Shown here in pieces: positions 27,171 to 35,968 of a stretch of DNA of 64,000 nucleotides. The notes under the pieces were generated by a model. The model was given only the letters and a program-made list of their open reading frames with translations. It was not told where the DNA came from and searched no databases. The stretch comes from Pseudomonas huaxiensis. Its GTDB lineage: Bacteria > Pseudomonadota > Gammaproteobacteria > Pseudomonadales > Pseudomonadaceae. The stretch lies in assembly GCF_003231275.1 (NCBI RefSeq), contig NZ_QKVL01000013.1, forward strand, positions 1 through 64,000, written 5' to 3'. Position numbers and translations under genes: made by a program. Position 1 is the stretch's first letter. The number at the start of each line of letters is the position of its first letter.

Positions 27171-28057
27171 CCGAGTACGCACACCTGCATTCCGATTTCA
27201 GGCCTGTGCTGCAGCTATCGGCCCGCGAGCGAATCCTGTTCATGGGCGAACCTCGTTGGATTGGCTACAAGGCGGCCCACCATATTCTGGACAGCTTGGA
27301 GTGCCTGCTCGACGCTCCCAAGCGCCCGCGAATGCCGAACCTGCTCATCGTCGGTGACCCCAACAACGGTAAAACCACCATCGTTCGGCATTTCGAGAAG
27401 ACCCATGGGCAAGGTCACGTCGACGAGAACTCAGAGCCGGTGCGGCCGATCATCCTGGCTGAAGCGCCGCCGTCTGCCGAGGAGAAGGACCTGTACATTG
27501 CCATCCTCGATCGGATGTGGATGCCGTATAAAACCACCGACTCCAAGGTCACGCTGAGGTTTCAGGTTATCCATGCCCTGCGCGAGCTAAAGGTGCGGAT
27601 GCTGATCATCGACGAAGTGCACTCGATGCTGACTGGATCCGCTACCAAGCAGCGCGAGGTCATGAACGCCCTAAAGATGCTGTGCAATACCTTGATGATC
27701 CCAATCGTGGGCGTTGGGACTCGCGACGCCGTACAGATCCTGCACCTGGATGCGCAGCATGCCAGTCGCTTCGATGTCATCAAGCTGGAGACCTGGAAGC
27801 TGAACGCTGATTTCCAGCGCCTGCTGAAGTCGTTCGAAGCCGTTCTGCCACTCAAGCGGCCTTCAGAGCTCTACAAGCCGGAGCTGGCTCAGCTGATTCA
27901 TTCCATTTCGGGTGGCAACACGGGTGACTTGCACGGCCTGCTGGTCGAATGCGCCACGGAAGCCATCAACTCTGGGAAGGAATGCATTGATCGACCACTC
28001 ATCGAGAGTAAGTCGTGGAAGCGTCCTACACGTGGCATCCGGGAGCGCGTTGTCTAG
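27167..28057 (+). CDS. tnsC: TnsC/TniB-family AAA+ ATPase, transposition regulator
   Basis: A 296-residue AAA+ ATPase that links target recognition to the transposase. Walker A is GDPNNGKTT (about 62-70), Walker B is MLIIDEVH (about 145-152), and sensor-type segments PIVGVGTRDAVQIL and HASRFDVIKL follow. The N-terminus ERILFMGEPRWIGYKAAHHILDSLE is the TniB-type start. It lacks the long C-terminal extension of Tn7 TnsC, as in TniB and Tn5053/Tn6022-type elements. The start overlaps the tnsB stop by ATGA. Confidence 0.92.
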   Translation: MTEYAHLHSDFRPVLQLSARERILFMGEPRWIGYKAAHHILDSLECLLDAPKRPRMPNLLIVGDPNNGKTTIVRHFEKTHGQGHVDENSEPVRPIILAEAPPSAEEKDLYIAILDRMWMPYKTTDSKVTLRFQVIHALRELKVRMLIIDEVHSMLTGSATKQREVMNALKMLCNTLMIPIVGVGTRDAVQILHLDAQHASRFDVIKLETWKLNADFQRLLKSFEAVLPLKRPSELYKPELAQLIHSISGGNTGDLHGLLVECATEAINSGKECIDRPLIESKSWKRPTRGIRERVV

Positions 28058-29136
28058 CATCCCGATGGCCCCTCACACCTTCGATCCTGCCTGACGAGCT
28101 GTTCTCTTCCTGGCTGGTGAGAACTGCGCATGCCCATGGCTGCGAGCCGCGTACGTTGACCAGTATCGTATGGCCGGGTGCCCAGGTATGGTCTGTGGAT
28201 CTGGACCGCATGCACGTCTGGGCGAACCTCGATGTTTTGGCGGCCATGGCTGGGCTCAGCGCACAGGCCCTATTGGCCAGCACTCTCTGGCCGGTCATTC
28301 AGCTCTTGTCTCCAAATGCTGCCGCTCAGAGATCGTCGCTGTTGCCCTGGATTCTTCCCCTGGGGTGTCGAAGCCGATCTCATGCAGGCGGATTGCTGTG
28401 CTGTACTCGCTGCATGTTGGAGCCTGTTCCTCACTACCGGCAGCAGAACAGGCTGGCGTGGCACACCACCTGCCCCAGGCACCGAGTGTTGCTGATTGAT
28501 CGTTGCCCTAGCTGCTTTTCAGCGTTGCAGCCAGGTCGCTTGCGTGCTGATCAACCACTATCCAGATGTCACCATTGTGGAGGTTCGTTGGGCGGTGCTC
28601 TCTCAGGGCCAGCGTCTGAATCCGCCGTGGCATTTCAGACGTTCGCCGACGCTGCGAGCCACTCCACGGTGCCATACGGGGAGATATCGTTGAGCTTCTC
28701 GGAGTGGATGTGCATCGCGCGGGTCATGATCAGCTTCCTGAAGACTGCAGCGCGGGGGCCGACGGGTAAAATGCGGCGGTTCTGCCAGGCAATCGGTGTA
28801 GATGCTTCTGAGCTTAAGTCTTCATCGCTCGGGTTGCCGTTCGAGTACGCACCGCCTGCTGAACGCGCTGGGCTGCTGGGCCAAGCCTGGGAGATAATGC
28901 AGGCCGGTCCGGAGCGGTTCTTGGACTCTGCAACTGAGGCTGAACTACCCGTGACGGCTTTTCCGCTACCGCCGTTTGGAGTGCCCCAGATTCTTGAGCA
29001 GATGCTCTCGGCGCTTACCCAGCACTCCCCGCACAAACCTGGTCGAGAAGGCCTTAACCATCGTCGCGCGCCTCTGGAAGTGTGGCGTATGTGGAATCGT
29101 TTGCAGAGAAGGATGCGTAGAAATGACCGCTCATGA
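28015..29136 (+). CDS. tniQ: TniQ/TnsD-family target-selection protein
   Basis: A 373-residue target-selection protein. The TniQ signature ILPDELFSSWLVRTAHAHGC is followed by a zinc-binding region (CCTRCMLEPVPHY..., TCPRHRVLLIDRCPSC, CHHCGGSLGG). It should recognise the comM target site and recruit TnsC, because the element sits in comM. No good start lies downstream, so GTG 28015 inside tnsC is used (43-bp overlap); the exact start is unsure. Shorter than Tn7 TnsD (508 residues), in the range of TniQ/TniD proteins. Confidence 0.9.
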   Translation: MEASYTWHPGARCLASRWPLTPSILPDELFSSWLVRTAHAHGCEPRTLTSIVWPGAQVWSVDLDRMHVWANLDVLAAMAGLSAQALLASTLWPVIQLLSPNAAAQRSSLLPWILPLGCRSRSHAGGLLCCTRCMLEPVPHYRQQNRLAWHTTCPRHRVLLIDRCPSCFSALQPGRLRADQPLSRCHHCGGSLGGALSGPASESAVAFQTFADAASHSTVPYGEISLSFSEWMCIARVMISFLKTAARGPTGKMRRFCQAIGVDASELKSSSLGLPFEYAPPAERAGLLGQAWEIMQAGPERFLDSATEAELPVTAFPLPPFGVPQILEQMLSALTQHSPHKPGREGLNHRRAPLEVWRMWNRLQRRMRRNDRS

Positions 29137-30568
29137 CACATCCACCCAGGCGGGTTGCGATGGATGCGGACGCGAGATGGCCAAGGCCAAGCGAGTACAT
29201 GCAGGTAATCGATACTGCGATACATGCTATCCGCGGCTCTTCAAACGGCGCATGTGTCCTGGCTGTGGTGATTTTGCTCGACTTCCAGTCCTGGACCCAG
29301 AAGCACGTTGCCGTACTTGCGAGCGGGCCGGCCCCTGCGTGAGATGCGGTAAGACCGAATTTGAAACCAGGTTGAAAACTGAGTACGGGCCAGTTTGCGG
29401 ATCCTGTGTGCCTTATTTCCGCACTGCTGACCACTGCGAGGTCTGTGGAAAACTCTCTCAGCGGCTGGCCAGAAACAAGACAACAGGACTGCGCCAATGT
29501 CCGACGTGCAGTGGGCCGCAGAAGGCTACCTGTCCGAGCTGCCGGCGCCATCGCGTGCTGATCACTGGGGAGGATGGTGTCGGCCGCTGCAGGCTATGCA
29601 TCTCCCAGCCTAACCTCCCTTGTGCATCATGCGGCACCCTGACGCCAGCCGGACGTGGTCGGGAATGCGAAGCGTGTGGATGGAAGACTGTTTTCCGGAA
29701 GCGGTTGGCCATAAACGCTAATGGATTCAGTGCCGATGGCATAAATGCGCTTTACAACCAGTTTGGCGAGTGGCTGCTGGATAGATCCGGTCCACATAAG
29801 GCCGCTCTGAAAATCAACGGCCACTATCAATTTTTCCAGGCGCTCGATGCCGGCTGGGGCGCGGTCCCTTCGTACGAGCAACTGCTACAGCATTTTGGTG
29901 CTCGAGGTTTGCGCAAGGCAGAGAACCCCATGCGCTTCCTGGTCGAGACGGGTAGGGTCACCGTCAGTGCGCAGCTTCGTGAGCAGGATACGGAGCGAGG
30001 CCGGCTTGCGGCGATTCTCGCCGAGCCCGTCGACGCATGGTCCGCCCGACTGCTGAGCGAGTATGTCGACACCTTGATGGCGAAAATGGAACACAGCGGC
30101 ACTGGTGTGCGTTCAGTCAGGTTGGCGGCGCGTCCGGCGGCCAATCTGCTCAAGGTGGCCCAGCTGAAGCAGGGAGCGTTGCCCACGCAGAAGAACCTTG
30201 AGGCGTTCTGGAGAGGGTCGCCTGGGCAGGTGGCAGCGGTTACCGGTTTTGTCGGCTATCTGAACAAGCGCCACGGTCTCGCGCTGCAGGTGAAACCTGA
30301 CTCGCATTGGCTAGCCCAGGCCAGGCGGCAGAGGGCTGAAAGGGAACTGGTGGCGCTGTTGAGCGAAGCTGCCGGTGACGACTTCGAAGCGCGGTGGATC
30401 GTGAAGGGCCTGGCCTACTTCCATGATCTGCCGAGGGTGAACCGTAAAGCCCTTGTGTTCCAGATGCAGGAGTACCGCGGGGTGGCGGGCTACAACGTCA
30501 CCTATGTGGACAAGACCCTTTGGGTGCCCTCTGCCAGCAGCTATCAACACGGTGAACATTCACGTTGA
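29123..30568 (+). CDS. Cysteine-rich zinc-ribbon protein of the transposition operon (TniE-position gene)
   Basis: A 481-residue protein of unknown function. Residues 12-185 hold twelve CxxC pairs (CDGC, CDTC, CPGC, CRTC, CVRC, CGSC, CEVC, CPTC, CPSC, CRLC, CASC, CEAC), enough for six zinc ribbons. The rest is helical and looks like the SAM-like N-terminal core-binding part of tyrosine recombinases (WSARLLSEYVDTLMAKME, NLEAFWRGSPGQVAAVTGFV), but no catalytic R-H-R-Y domain follows. ATG 29123 follows GAGAAGGA and overlaps the tniQ end by 14 bp, so it belongs to the tns operon, in the position of tniE in Tn6022-type elements. A DNA- or target-binding role is inferred. Confidence 0.7.
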   Translation: MTAHDTSTQAGCDGCGREMAKAKRVHAGNRYCDTCYPRLFKRRMCPGCGDFARLPVLDPEARCRTCERAGPCVRCGKTEFETRLKTEYGPVCGSCVPYFRTADHCEVCGKLSQRLARNKTTGLRQCPTCSGPQKATCPSCRRHRVLITGEDGVGRCRLCISQPNLPCASCGTLTPAGRGRECEACGWKTVFRKRLAINANGFSADGINALYNQFGEWLLDRSGPHKAALKINGHYQFFQALDAGWGAVPSYEQLLQHFGARGLRKAENPMRFLVETGRVTVSAQLREQDTERGRLAAILAEPVDAWSARLLSEYVDTLMAKMEHSGTGVRSVRLAARPAANLLKVAQLKQGALPTQKNLEAFWRGSPGQVAAVTGFVGYLNKRHGLALQVKPDSHWLAQARRQRAERELVALLSEAAGDDFEARWIVKGLAYFHDLPRVNRKALVFQMQEYRGVAGYNVTYVDKTLWVPSASSYQHGEHSR

Positions 30569-30569
30569 G

Positions 30570-32402
30570 TCAGTTCAACTCCACGCCGATTTCCTTGAGG
30601 GCATTGATCAGCCGGCTGCGGTAAAGCACCTTGGCGTCCTTCTGGTGGTGCTTGAAGATCTTCGTTCCAGGCGGGAAGAACGACTCCATGTGCTTGAAAC
30701 GTCCCACGACGTAGCGTACCCGCGAGCAGAGTTGTTGCACGAATTCTTCGAATTCTTCCATTGTGGTGACATGGGACTTCATGAGTACGCCCGAATACTC
30801 GGCTTTGTCCGGTTTCGTCGGTTGGACCTCAAAGCAAAAGTAGTTTTCCCCATCGATTTCAATGCGCAACACCATCACGCCCCGGCACTCGCCGGTTTTC
30901 TTGTCCAGGTACACCCATCCAGGGGCAGTCTTGTCCTCGGGGGTCCAATCGATGGTGGGTCGCAGCACTATCGCGCGTGGTAGGCCTTGTTCTCGGAACT
31001 TGGGAGGTGTGTACCAATTCACCTTTGTCACGCGATCCGGGTTGTCCAGCATGATGGATTTGAACGCGTTCCAAATGTCGTAGAGGAAGCCGTGGGTCTC
31101 CAGTTCGGCTTCAGCCGCATGCTCAAGCTTTCCAATGTTCTTGCCGGCGCCGGTGCCTTCCCCCGAGGAGTGGGAGTCTGCTTCAGGGGGATTGGGGCCG
31201 AGACGGCCGCGGTCGGTCTTGATCACTTCCTTCCTTTTCTTGACCGGGCGCTTTGGACCCAGCAGCTTGAAGGGAGGCGGTTTGACGATGATGGTCTCTG
31301 CATGGCCATCCGGTGCCATGTGAGAGTGCTCGTTGATAAACTCCTCAGCCTCCGCTGTTCGGACAGGTCTTGGCAGAACGATATGCCCACCTTCTTCTCC
31401 ATCGCTGCTGTCGAGCTTCTTTGTCAGCCATTCGATCTCTTCACCGACTGGTTGGCTTGAACCGCCCAGGTTCAGACACAAGAAAGTGTTGTCACCGTTG
31501 ATCCACCGCCCGCGGCATCGCAGTTTTCCCTTGCCACGAAACCATGGTACAGCCTCCATGAAGATATGGGCCGATGGATCCTGAGAGATGAACTGGGCGT
31601 TGATGTGCCTGATACGGCGGGCTGCATAGTCGTCATACAGCAGGTGAGCGAGAAAGACAGCATCGTAAAATCGCATCTTCCGAGAGGGTTTGACCAGCCA
31701 TTGATAGGCGTCGCGACGAGGCTCATCAAAGCACACCGACATTACGTCCGACCAGCGGAGTGTGGCTAGGGCGCGGCAAACCTCCATGTTCCTCGCGTAG
31801 GCGCGGATGAAGTACTCCGTGCACGGGACGAGCAGATTTTTTCTGCCATTCGCCAGCTTGAAATTGAGCAGTCGAGTTCGATCATGCTGGTACTGCAGCG
31901 CATACTCATCGTGATGGAAGAGATGGGAGTTATTCTCTCTCACCAGCTCTGCCCTGGAGGTCAGTGACCATCCGTCTTCGTCGAAATTGACCTCGAAGTC
32001 CTCTGGCGCCGAGGTCAAGTTCGTGTCGGCGACACACAGCCCGTTGCGCCAGATGCTGCCTATACGGTAATGCGGCAGACTGCTGAGAGGCACGATGGCC
32101 GATGTGCGTGGGCCAGGTACATCGTTGAACAGCTGCCTGAAGTGGACTTTCACCAGTGGGATCGAGCGAGGTCTCGTATTTTGCCGGATGGGCCCGTACC
32201 ACCAGACAAGCTGGTCGCCTTGGAGCAGCTTGACCTGGCTATCTGTGTGCCTGAGGTTGATACGGTAATACGAGAGGTCGATGCGTTGAAGCTGGTCAGC
32301 CAAGCCAAAACTTCCTGTCATGCTATATCGCCATCTTTCGAGTCTACCCATTTGGCTTGACTCTTTCGATGGCAAAAACGCTTGTTCAGGCCCTTCCTTC
32401 AA
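30570..32402 (-). CDS. Large TnsE-like protein, convergent with the tns operon
   Basis: A protein of up to 610 residues, with no membrane segment. By eye its order of segments resembles Tn7 TnsE: a beta-rich N-terminus, LLVPCTEYFIRAYARNMEVC corresponding to TnsE's IPQLELARSLFLINSYF, a central beta part (WFRGKGKLRCRGRWINGDN), an acidic/basic low-complexity linker (KRPVKKRKEV..., EADSHSSGEGTGAG) and a C-terminal mixed domain (ENYFCFEVQP..., VVGRFKHMESFFPPGTKIFK). TnsE directs Tn7 to conjugal plasmids and replicating DNA. Identity is too low to settle by reading. Start is unsure among 32402 (TTG), 32351 and 32321 (ATG). The last base is one nucleotide from the convergent gene. Confidence 0.55.
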   Translation of the reverse strand: MKEGPEQAFLPSKESSQMGRLERWRYSMTGSFGLADQLQRIDLSYYRINLRHTDSQVKLLQGDQLVWWYGPIRQNTRPRSIPLVKVHFRQLFNDVPGPRTSAIVPLSSLPHYRIGSIWRNGLCVADTNLTSAPEDFEVNFDEDGWSLTSRAELVRENNSHLFHHDEYALQYQHDRTRLLNFKLANGRKNLLVPCTEYFIRAYARNMEVCRALATLRWSDVMSVCFDEPRRDAYQWLVKPSRKMRFYDAVFLAHLLYDDYAARRIRHINAQFISQDPSAHIFMEAVPWFRGKGKLRCRGRWINGDNTFLCLNLGGSSQPVGEEIEWLTKKLDSSDGEEGGHIVLPRPVRTAEAEEFINEHSHMAPDGHAETIIVKPPPFKLLGPKRPVKKRKEVIKTDRGRLGPNPPEADSHSSGEGTGAGKNIGKLEHAAEAELETHGFLYDIWNAFKSIMLDNPDRVTKVNWYTPPKFREQGLPRAIVLRPTIDWTPEDKTAPGWVYLDKKTGECRGVMVLRIEIDGENYFCFEVQPTKPDKAEYSGVLMKSHVTTMEEFEEFVQQLCSRVRYVVGRFKHMESFFPPGTKIFKHHQKDAKVLYRSRLINALKEIGVELN

Positions 32403-32577
32403 CCTCTCAATGTTTCTTCGAGATAGCGGGTATCAGCGCACGGCTGATCAGCCTCGAACTGCCTTGCAGGGGACCAGAACGCAGCTCCTTGTGCTATTGC
32501 ATTGCTATCATCAGCGGTAGCCCGTTCGATTTTCGCAAACGATGTCATCGCTTCGGCCCCGCTATTTGAGATGACTG

Positions 32578-32850
32578 GTGGAAGAGCTTACTGAAGAACA
32601 AATGCGCCGCGCCCTGTTTGGCGGTGTTGGCAGTACCGTGCCTGGTGCTCAGCCGGCGGCGAATGCGACAAAGGAACGGAAGACGATGAGATCTCGCCTC
32701 AGGGTCACCCTGCGTGTAGGTAACGAATACGAAGGGAAGCTGTTCGACTACGTGCATGACGCCGACGCGCTGAGCACCCGGCTGGCCGAGCAGGAGGCTA
32801 CGAAGGCCGCTCGGAAAAAATACCAATTCATCGAGCTCGGTTGGGGCTGA
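32578..32850 (+). CDS. Small conserved mobile-element protein, unknown function
   Basis: A 90-residue soluble protein starting at GTG (VEELTEEQMRRALFGG) with a basic centre (TKERKTMRSRLRVTLRVGNEY) and ending KKYQFIELGWG. The TMRSRLRVTLRV core resembles small proteins I recall from integrative conjugative elements of Pseudomonas, function unknown. A competing frame on the other strand (32545-32856) has no recognisable features. It stands between the TnsE-like gene and the lipoprotein gene. Real-gene status is supported by the charged, balanced composition. Confidence 0.5.
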   Translation: MEELTEEQMRRALFGGVGSTVPGAQPAANATKERKTMRSRLRVTLRVGNEYEGKLFDYVHDADALSTRLAEQEATKAARKKYQFIELGWG

Positions 32851-32993
32851 TGGCAAATCGCCGCTCCTCTTCTACACTCCGAATTCTGCGTAATGGTGCG
32901 CAGCAGTCCACCTCCGCAAGCTGATGACGACTCGGTCAAGTATGGCGGAGCCGCGCGATGTGATCTGTGAATGGATTCCACCGGAGAGTATCT

Positions 32994-34406
32994 ATGCGGG
33001 TAAAAAAGCTTGGGTTGAGTTGTGCGGTTGCCCTATCTCTTACCTCGTGCACTACCGAGCTTGTAACCAAGCCCCTGGGCACCGGCGATCCTCTCCCGAC
33101 AGGTAACCCCTACAGGATGCCCTTCACGCAATTTGACGTGACAGTCAAATGGCAAGCTGTGGCCTGTCAGATACCCGCAATAGGCAAAACGCCTCCTATC
33201 AAGGTGAACATCTCAGCTGAAGCTACTCCCAAGGTCGCGCTTGAGCCAAATCGCCTCTACCCGATAGATCCGAGGAGTCTTACCCGATGGATGAAGACGG
33301 GAGAGGTGGTATTTGAATGGCAGCAAAACCGTTTATTGAAGTCCGTCAACGCATCCGCCGATGACCAAGCCGGACAAGTGGCGGTGAACATCGCATCCGG
33401 TGTGGGAAAAATTGTCTCTGTTGCCTTTGCGGGGGCTGGGATCGACAAATGCGATACTCCCCTTGCTCTTGATATCGATGCTGTTGATACAGCCAAAGCG
33501 GGGCTGCTGGTGGCTACCCAAGACCTTGACGCAAGAATGGCAGTATTCGCGCGCGTGGACGCTGCAGTGAAGGCAGTTCCGGGGGGGCCGAGCAAGAAGC
33601 TTCAACAAGCATGGATAACCGCGCAAGGCCAGGTTGATGCTGCCGAGGCCGCTCTTCAGGCGCAGAAAAACTTGTATGAAAAAGCGCTACGGAAGGTCAC
33701 CTATTCGTATTCTGATACCTGGCCACATTCGGGTACAGAATTCGCCACCCCGGCCCCGATCGGGCTTCCCGATCCGGTTGTTAAAAAGTGGGGTTTAAAT
33801 AGACGTGAGAGCGGTTCATTGCAGGTCTACTTCGCCCTAGTTTCAAAGGAGGAATTTAAGCCTTCAAACCCGCAACCGCCTACGGAAGGCTGGAAAGGGC
33901 TGCCCTATAGAGAGCCTGCCTTGGCCGAATTCAAAATCTGCTCGGTCGCAAGCTGTAGCGATCCCAAATCGGAAGAGGTCACCAGTTTTGATGCAATGGT
34001 CTATCAACTGGGCCCGATGTTGCTTCTCCCATTCGAAGGCCGTGCATTCGCTTCCAACAAAGCATCTGCAAGCTTCGGGGAGGATGGCGCACTCCTGTCT
34101 GGCGGATATTCGCAACTGCGTTCTACGGCGGCTGGAGCGTCCGAGACCTTCAAATCCTTGAGCGATCAAGTCGCAGCAGTTCGGACGGCCAAGCAAGGGG
34201 AAGATCTTCAGGAGCTGGAGCAAAAAACCAAGCTCTACAAGGCTCGCAAGGATTTGGCTGATGCGATGAAGTCGAACAACCCTGCGTCCGACTCGGAGAC
34301 ACAGATTCAAGCTCTCGAAAATCAGACTGCGCTGCTTGAGGCTGAAACCAAACTGCTTGAAGCCAAGAAGCTGCGAGATCAGGCAGCGAGTGAGACATCG
34401 CTATGA
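32994..34406 (+). CDS. Putative lipoprotein with C-terminal coiled coil, partner of a papain-like protease
   Basis: A 470-residue secreted lipoprotein of unknown family. ATG 32994, with GGAGAG upstream, gives a lipoprotein signal (MRVKKLGLSCAVALSLTSC, lipobox LTSC). A beta-rich part follows, then two coiled-coil stretches (about 200-245, QGQVDAAEAALQAQKNLYEK; and 410-470, LEQKTKLYKARKDLADAMK). It overlaps the next gene by ATGAG, so the two are made together. The lipid anchor places it at a membrane facing the periplasm. No enzymatic motif was found. Confidence 0.72.
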   Translation: MRVKKLGLSCAVALSLTSCTTELVTKPLGTGDPLPTGNPYRMPFTQFDVTVKWQAVACQIPAIGKTPPIKVNISAEATPKVALEPNRLYPIDPRSLTRWMKTGEVVFEWQQNRLLKSVNASADDQAGQVAVNIASGVGKIVSVAFAGAGIDKCDTPLALDIDAVDTAKAGLLVATQDLDARMAVFARVDAAVKAVPGGPSKKLQQAWITAQGQVDAAEAALQAQKNLYEKALRKVTYSYSDTWPHSGTEFATPAPIGLPDPVVKKWGLNRRESGSLQVYFALVSKEEFKPSNPQPPTEGWKGLPYREPALAEFKICSVASCSDPKSEEVTSFDAMVYQLGPMLLLPFEGRAFASNKASASFGEDGALLSGGYSQLRSTAAGASETFKSLSDQVAAVRTAKQGEDLQELEQKTKLYKARKDLADAMKSNNPASDSETQIQALENQTALLEAETKLLEAKKLRDQAASETSL

Positions 34407-35203
34407 GCCCGAAGAACCCCATCACGGCAACCGGTCAGGTTGATCTGGCTGCTACAGTGGATAGCCCTTGGTTGACATACTCGGGGGAGATTCCCCCTTT
34501 CAATCCAGAGCCCCAGGTCTTTGAGAAAGTCGATCTGAGGCTACAGTCACGCTTTGAAATGGTGGTGTTCACCGAGGTCGCTGCTTTCCTGCCGTATGTT
34601 CCCGATCTCAGCAAACTGGCTCCCCCGAAAAACCAGGGGGAGAGCAAAGCGTGTACAAGTTATGCGATCGCATCTGCAATCGAGGATCGAATGCTGTTGG
34701 CTAACCCCTCAGCGGCCTTCCCAGTGTCTCCGCTGTTCGCTCATGTCTGTGTCGGGAGGCTGGATACGTCATCTCCCTGGGACCCCTACTTTGCGATGCA
34801 AGATTTAGGGGGCTCTTACCTAGTGCGAGAAACGGCAACGGATTCCACTGACTTCCCTGGGCAGTGCGCCCTTAGAAAGGGGCAGATCCGGTTAACGAAC
34901 ATACGGCCGATCGAGGGCGATCTTGAAGCTCGTCGAGCGGTACAGCAGGGGCCTGTGATAGCCGTGATGGAGCTGTGGGAGGATTTTCACTCTGCCAACT
35001 ATAAAGGCGAGCTCTACCGATCCAAAGGTGGGGCATTCGGTGGCTATCACACTGTCGAGGTTGTCGGCTTCGATGCTTCCGGATGGATCATCAAAAACAG
35101 CTTCGGCCCTAAATGGGGGAATCGTGGCTTTGGCAAGGTGGCCTACGGTGAGTGCCTACTCTTCCGTGATTCTGCTTATAGCTTTCAACCAGTACTCATT
35201 TGA
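34403..35203 (+). CDS. Papain-like (C1A fold) cysteine protease
   Basis: A 266-residue protein with the C1 peptidase catalytic layout: KNQGESKACTSYAIASAIED gives oxyanion Gln78 and nucleophile Cys84, GGYHTVEVVGFD gives His216, and WIIKNSFGPKWGNRGFGKVA gives Asn232. All four residues are present, so activity is likely. There is no signal peptide and no clear inhibitory propeptide, so it should act in the cytoplasm unless delivered otherwise. That is puzzling beside its lipoprotein partner, whose gene it overlaps by 4 bp. GC is lower than the chromosome. The substrate is unknown; a toxin or conflict role is inferred from the cargo context. Confidence 0.85.
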   Translation: MSPKNPITATGQVDLAATVDSPWLTYSGEIPPFNPEPQVFEKVDLRLQSRFEMVVFTEVAAFLPYVPDLSKLAPPKNQGESKACTSYAIASAIEDRMLLANPSAAFPVSPLFAHVCVGRLDTSSPWDPYFAMQDLGGSYLVRETATDSTDFPGQCALRKGQIRLTNIRPIEGDLEARRAVQQGPVIAVMELWEDFHSANYKGELYRSKGGAFGGYHTVEVVGFDASGWIIKNSFGPKWGNRGFGKVAYGECLLFRDSAYSFQPVLI

Positions 35204-35318
35204 ATGTCTCCCCATCTCTTAGGTCTGAGGTGAAGGGCTGAAACAGGAGAGCTAGGCGAGGCATGGACGGCTGGTGCTCATCAGTGCTTCACTCATGCTA
35301 TCAGAGGTACATTACCTG

Positions 35319-35747
35319 ATGGCGGTAGGAGTAGGCAGCATTATGGGCAGCGGGCGTTTCAACCAGGAGCAGTCGTCGGTAGGTTTGAAAGTGGCGCTGC
35401 GCATCATCGCCGGCTGGCAGGCCTCCCCGGCCCAAGCCTGCAGAATCCTGCGCATATCTCACTCTACATACCGTCGAGCTTCTCGAGACTGCGGTGCTGG
35501 CCGAAGGCTCGATCAAGATCAGCAACAGCGTATAGGCCTGGTACTCGGCATCCACGCATCGTTGCGGACCACGTTTGCCAATCATGCTAACGTCAAAGGA
35601 TTCCCTAGGTTCAGAAACGAGAATGACTTCTTCGGGGGGCGCTCTCCCTTGGAGATCATGGCGCAAGGCGACATGATCTCGCTCTATGAGACCTACAAGC
35701 GTATTGATCAGTTACCGCGGATCGGCGTGGTGCAGGGATCAAGCTAG
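35319..35747 (+). CDS. Xre/MbcA/ParS-family antitoxin (DUF2384), apparently without its RES toxin
   Basis: A 142-residue antitoxin-type DNA-binding protein. The N-terminal helical part (GLKVALRIIAGWQASPAQAC, RILRISHSTYRRASRD) is the Xre-like helix-turn-helix, and the C-terminal part (RIGLVLGIHASLRTTFANHA, FFGGRSPLEIMAQGDMISLY) is the MbcA/ParS toxin-binding domain. ATG 35319 follows AGAGG. Such genes normally precede a RES-domain NAD+-degrading toxin; none is visible in the following 220 bp or anywhere in the island. It may be an orphan or act on a toxin elsewhere. Confidence 0.85.
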   Translation: MAVGVGSIMGSGRFNQEQSSVGLKVALRIIAGWQASPAQACRILRISHSTYRRASRDCGAGRRLDQDQQQRIGLVLGIHASLRTTFANHANVKGFPRFRNENDFFGGRSPLEIMAQGDMISLYETYKRIDQLPRIGVVQGSS

Positions 35748-35968
35748 CGCTGCAGAGTCTCCATTTTCTGCGGTCCCCGCATCGGCGTAGGTACGACAGT
35801 CCTCTGAAATTCCACAGTTCAGCTCGCCCAGATCGTCGTTCATGGGGTATTTTTTGTCTCTCGGCACCGGTATCTATGGGTGGGCAAGGCGGTGTAACCG
35901 CTCCGGCTTGGTTGGCATTGGAATGAGTCCCTGTTCTGATCGCATTGATCTGGCGTTTTTACCGGTAA
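35748..35968. other. Spacer without recognisable gene after the antitoxin
   Basis: 221 bp between the antitoxin stop and the TcmP stop. Translated in all frames, it gives no RES-toxin segment (no conserved Arg/Tyr/Glu blocks) and no other familiar motif. An early deletion of the toxin is possible but leaves no readable trace. Confidence 0.5.

Noticed and set aside
28976-29122. N-terminal extension of the cysteine-rich protein from 28976
   Set aside because: It lies wholly within tniQ in another frame; ATG 29123 has a ribosome site and starts the conserved zinc-ribbon part.
32545-32856. 103-codon minus frame opposite the small 90-aa gene
   Set aside because: The + frame has a better composition and a recognisable basic core; the minus frame shows nothing.
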